A stretch of 5,003 bases of DNA from Dechloromonas sp. (GTDB lineage: Bacteria; Pseudomonadota; Gammaproteobacteria; Burkholderiales; Rhodocyclaceae), in the NCBI GenBank assembly GCA_013693915.1, contig CP059264.1:3023407-3028409 (forward strand), read 5' to 3'. The notes under the pieces were generated by a model. That model did not search any database, was not told where the DNA came from, and was given only the letters and a program-made list of their open reading frames with translations. A program made the translations under genes and the position numbers. Positions 1-4,278 of the stretch are shown in pieces. Position 1 is the stretch's first letter. Each line of letters opens with the position of its first letter.

Positions 1-126
1 CCTGACCGTATACAGCGGGCTGGTACCGATGTCGCCGAAGACCACCCCCATCGCCGCCAGCGCGGTAGCGGCGAGACCGGGTCGATCCGGCGTGGTCGCC
101 GTTTCAATGCTCTCGTCTTTATCCAT
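1..126 (-). CDS. kup: Kup-family potassium uptake permease, N-terminal fragment
   Basis: This is the first 42 codons of a gene that runs off the left edge. It starts at the ATG complementary to 124-126 and stays open to base 1. Kup proteins are inner-membrane K+ uptake permeases, thought to work as K+/H+ symporters, with about 12 membrane segments and a cytoplasmic C-terminal domain. What is visible is a short acidic, hydrophilic N-terminus (MDKDESIETATT) followed by the start of the first membrane segment. That segment carries the family signature GVVFGDIGTSPLYTVR at residues 27-42, in which the GDIGTSPLY core is highly characteristic. No strong Shine-Dalgarno precedes the ATG; only a weak GGGA lies 2 bases upstream of it. 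The gene lies downstream of tpiA in the same direction but has no metabolic link to it. I see no clear promoter of its own in 127-392. The family call is firm although only the N-terminus is present. Confidence 0.88.
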   Translation of the reverse strand, partial: MDKDESIETATTPDRPGLAATALAAMGVVFGDIGTSPLYTVR

Positions 127-392
127 GTCCCGGCAAATCTGCCTGTCGGCACCCGACTCCGCATGCCGTCCGCGCTCAGGCAAGACGCGGCCGCCAGTAG
201 AACCCTGGGCTACCCAGCACAGTTCGCTGAGCGCAAGCACCTAGCCTCAAGTTCGCCGGATGATCCGGGCGCGCGTCTGGGGCTGAGCCGGAATCAGGGG
301 CGCGCAGCCGCAATGACGAGAACCCCGGCGCGCCAGTGCGGCCCGCAGCCGCACCCGGTGCGAGTCCTGTCGCCTGACGCGGCACCGACAGG
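127..392. other. tpiA-kup spacer, probably noncoding, with small inverted repeats
   Basis: If the tpiA frame break described under tpiA is real, this 266-base stretch is intergenic; as the sequence reads, most of it encodes the abnormal TpiA tail. It contains several short inverted repeats: CTGGG/CCCAG around CTA (205-217), CCGGA/TCCGG around TGA (256-268), GTGCGGC/GCCGCAC around CCGCA (336-354) and CCTGTCG/CGACAGG (366-392). Betaproteobacteria often have secG and a leucine tRNA after tpiA; I find neither here. No convincing sigma70 promoter for kup is visible. Short GC-rich inverted repeats are common by chance at this base composition. Confidence 0.5.
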
Positions 393-1159
393 CTACTTGC
401 TGATCGACTCCCCGGGGTAACGATACCGAGGAAGCTGTCCGCCTTCAGCGCTGCGCCGCCGATCAGGCCTCCGTCAATGTCTTTCTGGGCCAGCAGACCC
501 GCTGCGTTCTCCGGTTTCATCGAGCCGCCGTACTGGATCGAGATCGACTGGGCGACATTGTCGCCATAGAGCCTGGCGAGCAGGCCGCGCACGAAGGCAT
601 GCGCTTCCTGTGCTTCGTCGTCGCTGGCGGTGACACCGGTACCAATGGCCCAGACAGGCTCGTAGGCGATGACCGTCCGCAGCGCCTCATCGGCCGACAA
701 ACCGGCGTAGGCGCCGTTTACCTGCGTGGTCAGCACCGCTTCCAGCCGTCCCTCCTTGCGTTCGGCGAGCGTCTCACCGATGCAGATGATCGGCGTCATC
801 CCGAGAGACTGAACCTTCTTCACCTTCCTGTTTACCGTTTCATCGGTCTCGCCGAAGTAGGTCCGCTGCTCGGAGTGACCGATGATCACGAAATCAACGC
901 CAATTTCCTTGAGCATGTCGGCACTGACCTTGCCGGTATAGGCGCCCTGGTTTTCCCAGTGCACATCCTGGGCGGCAAGCCTGACGTTCGTTCCCTTGAC
1001 CACTTCGGCCACCTTGGCCAGCGCCAGGTAGGTGGGAGCGATGGCGACGACGACGTTCCTGACATCCCTGGCGGCAGCGACCACGTCGGCAGCGAGCTTG
1101 ACTGATTCGGCAACCGTCTTGTTCATTTTCCAGTTTCCGGCGATAACGATCTTGCGCAT
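176..1159 (-). CDS. tpiA: Triosephosphate isomerase with frame-broken 3' end
   Basis: TpiA interconverts dihydroxyacetone phosphate and glyceraldehyde 3-phosphate in cytoplasmic glycolysis and gluconeogenesis. The TIM-barrel body (residues 1-250) has all expected residues: N9 and K11 in AGNWKMN, H95 in IIGHSEQR, E167 in AYEPVWAIGTG with the mobile loop after it, YGGS at 210-213, and the phosphate-binding GG at 234-235 in DGGLIGGAALKADSF. The start at 1159 is chosen because GAGGA lies 5 bases upstream; an in-frame ATG at 1171 overlaps that Shine-Dalgarno, and an opening as far as 1225 lacks TIM homology. As read, the protein is 327 residues, against about 250 for bacterial TIMs. Residues 251-327 resemble no part of TIM and have weak codon bias: 8 of the first 15 codons end in A or T, against 3 of 15 just before. 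Inserting one G at 410-413 would give GESISK then TAG at 393-395, a normal 255-residue enzyme. I infer a one-base deletion or sequencing error in a C4G4 run. The gene follows pgk by 72 bases and is probably co-transcribed. Confidence 0.93.
   Translation of the reverse strand: MRKIVIAGNWKMNKTVAESVKLAADVVAAARDVRNVVVAIAPTYLALAKVAEVVKGTNVRLAAQDVHWENQGAYTGKVSADMLKEIGVDFVIIGHSEQRTYFGETDETVNRKVKKVQSLGMTPIICIGETLAERKEGRLEAVLTTQVNGAYAGLSADEALRTVIAYEPVWAIGTGVTASDDEAQEAHAFVRGLLARLYGDNVAQSISIQYGGSMKPENAAGLLAQKDIDGGLIGGAALKADSFLGIVTPGSRSASSLSVPRQATGLAPGAAAGRTGAPGFSSLRLRAPDSGSAPDARPDHPANLRLGACAQRTVLGSPGFYWRPRLA
366..392 (-). terminator. Hairpin directly after the restored tpiA stop, terminator-like
   Basis: CCTGTCG and CGACAGG (7 bp, 13-base loop) form an inverted repeat that begins on the minus strand immediately after the TAG at 393-395. 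That TAG is the stop tpiA would use if one base were restored. An alternative fold pairs GCC with GGC inside the stem. A second hairpin (336-354, 7 bp with a 5-base loop) follows. Neither has a U-tract, so this is not a canonical intrinsic terminator. It could be Rho-assisted, protect the mRNA 3' end, or be coincidental. Confidence 0.35.
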
Positions 1160-1168
1160 GGCATTCCT
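1160..1168 (-). promoter_or_regulatory. Ribosome binding site deciding the tpiA start
   Basis: On the minus strand GAGGA is followed by ATGCC and then the ATG at 1157-1159, a near-ideal 5-base spacing. The competing upstream ATG at 1169-1171 overlaps the GAGGA itself, so this site selects MRKIVIAGNWKMN as the N-terminus, which matches the normal start of the family. Confidence 0.75.
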
Positions 1169-1202
1169 CATGGTGGTGTTGCTTGCATGACTTGACGAGG
1201 CA

Positions 1203-1222
1203 GCGGCCCCGGTCGGGGCCGC
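1203..1222 (-). other. GC-only hairpin between pgk and tpiA
   Basis: GCGGCCCC (1203-1210) and GGGGCCGC (1215-1222) form a perfect 8-bp all-GC stem with a 4-base loop, 9 bases after the pgk stop and 43 bases before the tpiA start. No U-tract follows on the minus strand. It is likely to fold in the pgk-tpiA message and could block exonucleases or reduce read-through, letting the two genes accumulate at different levels. The function is inferred from position only. Confidence 0.5.
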
Positions 1223-1231
1223 CATGTGTTC

Positions 1232-2485
1232 CTACTTTTCCGACAGGGCCGCGACGCCCGGCAGGATCTTCCCTTCGAGGTACTCGAGCGAAGCGCCACC
1301 GCCGGTCGAGCTGTGGGTAACCTTCTTGTCGGCACCGTACTTCTTCGCCGCGGTAGCCGTGTCGCCACCTCCGATGACGGTAATCGCGCCGGCGGCGGTA
1401 GCCTGGACGACCGCATCAGCCATCGCCCTGGTGCCGGCTTCAAACTTTTCGAACTCGAAGACGCCGGCCGGGCCGTTCCAGATGATGGTTCTGGCCTTGA
1501 GAATCGCGTCGGTGAAAATCCTGGTCGATTCCGGCCCGCAATCGAGACCCAGCCAGCCATCAGGAACCCCATCGACGTCGTTGGCGGAACCGGTGTTGGC
1601 GCCGGCGTCGAATTTGTCGCCAATGATGAAATCGACCGGCAGCAGGATTTCCTTGCCCTTCTCCCTTGCCTTCTCCATCAGGCCGGGAACGAGCTTGGCC
1701 CCCTCTTCGTCGAACAGCGAGTTGCCGATCGGCATTCCCGAGAGGACCTTCTTGAAGGTGAAAGCCATGCCGCCGCCGATGATGATCTGGTCGGCCTTGT
1801 CGAGCAGGTTGTTGATCAGCTGGATCTTGTCGGCTACCTTGGCGCCACCGAGGATGGCCAGCAGCGGACGCTGAGGCGACTCGAGAACTGCCGAGAACGC
1901 CGCCAGTTCCTTGTTCATCAGGTAGCCGGCGGCACGTTCGGGCAACTGCACGCCGGTCATCGACGAGTGGTCGCGGTGGGCAGTGCCGAAGGCATCGTTG
2001 ATGACGTCGGCGAGCCTGGTCAGCGAAGCGCGGAACGCCTTCACATCCTCCGGATTGGCCTTGATCTTGGTGACCGTGCCGTCGGCGCCGGTGACCGTTC
2101 CCTTGCCCTCTTCCTCGAGGTGGAAGCGGAGGTTTTCGAGCAGGATGACTTCGCCGGGCTTGATCTGCGCACAGGCGGCTTCGACTTCCGGACCGACGCA
2201 GTCATCGAGGAATTTCACCGGTCGGCCGAGCAGTCCCCCGAGCGCGGTGGCTACCGGCGCGAGACTGTACTGCGGCATGACCTTCCCGTCGGGACGGCCG
2301 AGATGCGACATCAGGATGACTGCGGCACCCTGGTCGAGCGCGTACCTGATCGTCGGCAAGGCCGCTTCGATTCGCTTGGTGTTGGTGATGGCGCCAGTGA
2401 CTTTGTCCTGAGGGACGTTGAAATCGACGCGAATCAGGGCGCGCTTGCCTTTGAGGGCGAGGTCTTCGATAAACAGTTTGGGCAT
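1232..2485 (-). CDS. pgk: Phosphoglycerate kinase, long eukaryote-like form
   Basis: Pgk reversibly transfers phosphate between 1,3-bisphosphoglycerate and ADP, giving 3-phosphoglycerate and ATP, in the cytoplasm. The 417-residue protein has both Rossmann-like lobes. The N-lobe carries the 3-phosphoglycerate site: D21 and N23 in RVDFNVP, R38, H61 and R64 in SHLGRPDG, R120 in LLENLRFH and R171 in GTAHRDHSS. The C-lobe carries the nucleotide site: GGAKVADK (213-220), [10 protein letters not shown] (237-246), N337 and E344 in [11 protein letters not shown], and GGGDTAT then STGGGASLE (372-401). From memory, most gamma- and betaproteobacterial PGKs are near 390 residues, whereas this length and the insert KFDAGANTG...[11 protein letters not shown] (291-320) match eukaryotic PGK. 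The motif DVINDAFG (160-167) is one residue shorter than the usual DVxxNDAFG. The start at 2485 is preferred over upstream in-frame ATGs because GAGGA lies 4 bases before it and homology begins there. A sigma70-type promoter lies about 165 bases upstream; tpiA follows. Confidence 0.97.
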   Translation of the reverse strand: MPKLFIEDLALKGKRALIRVDFNVPQDKVTGAITNTKRIEAALPTIRYALDQGAAVILMSHLGRPDGKVMPQYSLAPVATALGGLLGRPVKFLDDCVGPEVEAACAQIKPGEVILLENLRFHLEEEGKGTVTGADGTVTKIKANPEDVKAFRASLTRLADVINDAFGTAHRDHSSMTGVQLPERAAGYLMNKELAAFSAVLESPQRPLLAILGGAKVADKIQLINNLLDKADQIIIGGGMAFTFKKVLSGMPIGNSLFDEEGAKLVPGLMEKAREKGKEILLPVDFIIGDKFDAGANTGSANDVDGVPDGWLGLDCGPESTRIFTDAILKARTIIWNGPAGVFEFEKFEAGTRAMADAVVQATAAGAITVIGGGDTATAAKKYGADKKVTHSSTGGGASLEYLEGKILPGVAALSEK

Positions 2486-2544
2486 GACTTCCTCGACAGT
2501 AAGTTGGTATTGAAAAATGCTGGAATCAGGATGGAAAATGGCAT
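2434..2544 (-). CDS. Possible 36-codon upstream ORF overlapping pgk
   Basis: An ATG at 2542-2544, preceded by GGAG with a 5-base spacing, opens a 36-residue frame inside the pgk leader. It runs past the pgk start and ends with TGA at 2434-2436, overlapping pgk by 52 bases in another frame. The predicted peptide starts with a hydrophobic stretch ([11 protein letters not shown]) and contains CPNC. Its last third is simply pgk read out of frame, so conservation of that part means nothing. I do not recognise a family. It could be a translated leader that affects ribosome access to pgk, or chance. I favour chance, but record it because the Shine-Dalgarno spacing is good. Confidence 0.15.
   Translation of the reverse strand: MPFSILIPAFFNTNLLSRKSCPNCLSKTSPSKASAP
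2486..2494 (-). promoter_or_regulatory. Ribosome binding site deciding the pgk start
   Basis: GAGGA followed by AGTC and the ATG at 2483-2485 gives a slightly tight 4-base spacing. It supports MPKLFIEDL as the N-terminus. The 27 codons that remain open upstream in this frame (to 2566) have no PGK homology and lie in the mRNA leader. Confidence 0.7.
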
Positions 2545-2599
2545 GGCGTCTCCGTTCGGGCTGCAAACCGGCTCCTTAACCGAGCACCCGTATCGCTGC

Positions 2600-2644
2600 T
2601 GCGTTGAGGAATTGAAACGTGAGGGAAGGCGTTTCAACCACGCA
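2600..2644 (-). promoter_or_regulatory. 5'-terminal stem-loop of the pgk leader
   Basis: TTGAAACG (2612-2619) and CGTTTCAA (2630-2637) form a perfect 8-bp stem with a 10-base loop. Outside it TGCGT (2600-2604) can pair with ACGCA (2640-2644), with a small asymmetric internal loop between. The outer arm begins at the transcription start predicted from the promoter at 2650-2678, so the message would open with this hairpin. Such 5' stems often protect mRNAs from RNase E; that role is inferred here. Confidence 0.45.
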
Positions 2645-2649
2645 GACGA

Positions 2650-2678
2650 AGTATCCCCGGCGGCGCTCCCGGAGTCAA
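2650..2678 (-). promoter_or_regulatory. Sigma70-type promoter for pgk
   Basis: On the minus strand TTGACT (2678-2673, 5 of 6 to the -35 consensus) is followed by exactly 17 bases and then GATACT (2655-2650, 4 of 6 to the -10 consensus). An A-rich patch (CAAAAAC) lies just upstream of the -35, which may help as a weak UP element. Transcription should start near 2643, giving a pgk leader of about 157 bases. This is the best promoter match I found in the region between serA and pgk, and it implies that pgk-tpiA can be expressed independently of serC-serA. Confidence 0.6.
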
Positions 2679-2741
2679 TTGTCAGAAGTTTTTGGTGCGG
2701 CACGTACCCGGCAGTGTCCGGTTCTGACCGGCTGGGCGCTT

Positions 2742-2831
2742 ACCGCTCTCATGACCAGGGGAGGTCTCGACGCCGGCACGGATGGTCATGAGCAGGAGAG
2801 AGACAGTGAGGCTGGCAGGATTGAGAGCGGT
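2742..2831. repeat. Inverted repeats with one arm shared by two partners
   Basis: The arm ACCGCTCTCATGACCA (2742-2757) has two perfect 10-bp partners. CTCATGACCA (2748-2757) pairs with TGGTCATGAG (2783-2792), and ACCGCTCTCA (2742-2751) pairs with TGAGAGCGGT (2822-2831). The pairings share the bases CTCA at 2748-2751, so they cannot both form completely. Each inner arm also contains the palindrome TCATGA. The element lies about 100 to 190 bases upstream of the predicted pgk transcription start. It could act in DNA as paired operator sites or as a MITE-like remnant with 10-bp ends, or in RNA if serA transcripts or an undetected promoter read through it. Confidence 0.45.
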
Positions 2832-2850
2832 GGCGGACGCTACGGCTAAC

Positions 2851-2897
2851 CAGTGGCGGGGCCGGTGACCGGCCCGGACCTGCGCCTTTCGCCACTG
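2851..2897. repeat. Nested inverted repeat
   Basis: CAGTGGCG (2851-2858) and CGCCACTG (2890-2897) form an 8-bp outer stem. Between them GGGCCGGT and ACCGGCCC (2859-2866 and 2868-2875) form an inner inverted repeat about a single G; as RNA this would be a 6-bp all-GC stem with a 5-base loop. Together they can fold into a branched structure directly beyond the large hairpin downstream of serA. No U-tract is present on either strand. The role is unknown; it may add to transcription termination. Confidence 0.45.
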
Positions 2898-2911
2898 CCG
2901 CAAACTGCTCA

Positions 2912-2951
2912 CGGATGCGACGCTGCCGTTCGAGCGGCAGCGTCGCATCCG
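2912..2951 (-). terminator. Perfect 17-bp hairpin downstream of serA
   Basis: The stem pairs 2912-2928 with 2935-2951 without a mismatch around the 6-base loop TTCGAG; the arms read CGGATGCGACGCTGCCG and its exact complement. It starts 94 bases after the serA stop and is by far the strongest hairpin in the window. No U-tract follows on either strand, so it is not a textbook intrinsic terminator. It could end or trim serC-serA transcripts, or be a dispersed palindromic repeat of this genome. The structure is certain; the terminator role is inferred from position. Confidence 0.55.
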
Positions 2952-3045
2952 CCAGACAACCGGTCAACCGCGCTGTGCGTTGCCTGGAGAAACCGTGACC
3001 GCGGTGACGGGAATCCGCAATGCCCCCGCTATATCGTCGGCCTCG

Positions 3046-4224
3046 TCAGGCGCCGATTACCCGCACGCGAATCACGTGCGGCGTTGCCTGAATGGCCGAG
3101 ATCACTTCGGCATCGGGGCAGCGCTCGACGTCGATGATGTTGAAGGCCAATTCGGCCCGACTCTTGTTCACCATGTCGATGACATTGACCTTGTGCTCTG
3201 CAAGGATCGAAAGCACGTGGCCGAGCACACCCGAGACGTTGTCGTTGGCGAAGGTGATGCGTGTGGTGCCCGCCGAGCGTGGCATGCTCACGGCGGGGAA
3301 GTTGACCGAATTGGCGATGTTGCCGTTCTCCAGATAATCCATGATCTGGTTGGCCGCCATCACGGCGCAGTTTTCCTCGGACTCTTCGGTGCTGGCGCCA
3401 ATGTGCGGCATGGCGATCACGTCCGTCCGGCCGAGCATCGCCGGCTCCGGGAAATCACAGACGTAGGTGCCGAGCTTGTCCCGATCGAGACTGCGCAGGA
3501 CAGCAGCCGGATCGACGATGGTCTCGCGGGCAAAATTCAGCAGCACGGCGCCTTTCCTGATCGAGGCCAGCGCATCCTCGTTGATCAGGTGGCGCGTCGC
3601 ATCGAGCGCCGGGACGTGCAGCGAGACGTAATCCGAGCGTGCCAGCAAGGCGGACAGGTTCTCCATGCGGGTGACCGCGTTGGACAGCCGCCAGGCGGCA
3701 TCGATCGACAGCGCCGGATCGAATCCCACCACGTTCATGCCCATGGCCAGACCCATCTCAGCAACCATCGAGCCGATCGCCCCGAGGCCGACAATGCCCA
3801 GCGTCTTGCCCTTGATCTCGCCACCCGCGAAACGGGCCTTTTCCTTCTCCAGCAGCTGCGCCATTTCGGCCGCATCGGTCATGCTGGTGAGCGACTGGAC
3901 ATATGCCATGCCCGGCAGAATGCCGCGCGTGGCCAGCAACATGCCAGCCATCACCAGTTCCTTGACCGCATTGGCGTTGGCTCCCGGCGTGTTGAACACG
4001 ACGATGCCATGCTTGCTGTACTCGGCAACCGGGACGTTGTTCACCCCGGCGCCGGCACGAGCCACCGCCAACAGTGTCTCGGGGATTTCCACGCCCTGCA
4101 GCTTCTGGCTGCGCAGCAGGAAGGCATCGGGGTGGCCGATGTCGCTGCCGACTTCATAGCTTTGGCGTGGAAACCGCTCCAGTCCCTTGATTGAAATCTT
4201 GTTGTAGGTGCGGACTTTGAACAT
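3046..4224 (-). CDS. serA: D-3-phosphoglycerate dehydrogenase (compact, ACT-domain form)
   Basis: SerA oxidises 3-phosphoglycerate to 3-phosphohydroxypyruvate with NAD+, the committed step of serine synthesis. The 392-residue protein has a split substrate-binding domain (about 1-95 and 285-310) around the NAD-binding Rossmann domain with GLGAIG at 146-151 and the acidic D169 after VVGF. The catalytic set of the D-2-hydroxyacid dehydrogenase family is visible: R233 in NFARETIVD, E260 in CDFPEP and H274 in PHIGASTEE. Residues from about 320 form an ACT domain. N329 and N347 align by eye with E. coli N346 and N364, which bind the feedback inhibitor serine, so serine inhibition is likely. It lacks the extra intervening domain of the long (about 530-residue) bacterial form. 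AGGAAGA lies 8 bases before the ATG and supports this start. serC lies 54 bases upstream on the same strand, which strongly supports the serine-pathway role over other 2-hydroxyacid dehydrogenases. Confidence 0.95.
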   Translation of the reverse strand: MFKVRTYNKISIKGLERFPRQSYEVGSDIGHPDAFLLRSQKLQGVEIPETLLAVARAGAGVNNVPVAEYSKHGIVVFNTPGANANAVKELVMAGMLLATRGILPGMAYVQSLTSMTDAAEMAQLLEKEKARFAGGEIKGKTLGIVGLGAIGSMVAEMGLAMGMNVVGFDPALSIDAAWRLSNAVTRMENLSALLARSDYVSLHVPALDATRHLINEDALASIRKGAVLLNFARETIVDPAAVLRSLDRDKLGTYVCDFPEPAMLGRTDVIAMPHIGASTEESEENCAVMAANQIMDYLENGNIANSVNFPAVSMPRSAGTTRITFANDNVSGVLGHVLSILAEHKVNVIDMVNKSRAELAFNIIDVERCPDAEVISAIQATPHVIRVRVIGA

Positions 4225-4278
4225 GGTATGGATCTTCCTGAATAGTGTGGGTGGTGGAGCGGACAGGACCGTCCTCGC
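4225..4278 (-). other. serC-serA spacer with serA Shine-Dalgarno and small inverted repeat
   Basis: This 54-base gap holds the serA Shine-Dalgarno AGGAAGA at 4233-4239. GAGCG (4257-4261) and CGCTC (4276-4280) can pair, with AGGA/TCCT inside and a bulge. The imperfect stem overlaps the serC stop codon. No promoter is evident, so the two genes are probably one transcript, possibly with some coupling or mRNA processing at the stem. Confidence 0.4.

Larger units (their letters stand above)
2486..3045. other. Structured serA-pgk intergenic region, no convincing gene
   Basis: These 560 bases carry no open frame that I would call a gene. The minus-strand frames here (2682-2948, 2749-2967) are arginine- and proline-rich, begin in or close to a perfect hairpin and resemble no family. 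From the serA end the region holds: an imperfect palindrome (CCGT...ACGG, 2993-3010), a 17-bp hairpin (2912-2951), a nested repeat (2851-2897), an arm with two competing partners (2742-2831), a small CCGGT/ACCGG hairpin (2718-2731), the pgk promoter (2650-2678) and the pgk leader. The density of inverted repeats points to termination of serA transcripts followed by regulatory sites for pgk. Confidence 0.6.

Noticed and set aside
127..392. Possible secG or tRNA-Leu after tpiA, as in many betaproteobacteria
   Set aside because: No hydrophobic SecG-like frame and no tRNA T-arm sequence or cloverleaf is visible; kup follows instead.
2611..2618. ATTGAAAC, which resembles the end of many type I CRISPR repeats
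   Set aside because: It occurs once, without regularly spaced copies, and is fully explained as an arm of the TTGAAACG/CGTTTCAA stem.
1226..2791. A 521-codon plus-strand open frame opposite pgk
   Set aside because: It is the antisense shadow of pgk: pgk has full PGK homology, and the long opposite frame follows from GC-rich codon usage.
2788..2868. A 26-codon plus-strand frame starting ATGAGCAGG
   Set aside because: It is short, begins within an inverted repeat, has no family resemblance and lies opposite the direction of all neighbours.
2840..2880. CCCCGCCACTGG on the minus strand, loosely like part of a cobalamin riboswitch core
   Set aside because: The other conserved boxes, including the GGGAA...GGTG stretch and the B12 box, are missing, and the bases are accounted for by the nested inverted repeat.
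2682..2967. Two overlapping minus-strand frames of 72 and 88 codons in the serA-pgk spacer
   Set aside because: One begins inside the 17-bp hairpin and the other at a TTG. They have arginine- and proline-rich composition without family resemblance and lack a convincing ribosome site.
2938..2967. TTGACC with a possible -10 (GACGCT) downstream of serA, as a second promoter
   Set aside because: The -10 matches only two consensus bases and falls inside the stem of the 17-bp hairpin.
2980..4194. A 404-codon plus-strand open frame opposite serA
   Set aside because: It is histidine-, arginine- and aspartate-rich, as typical of antisense of GC-rich genes, while serA on the other strand has all catalytic motifs.
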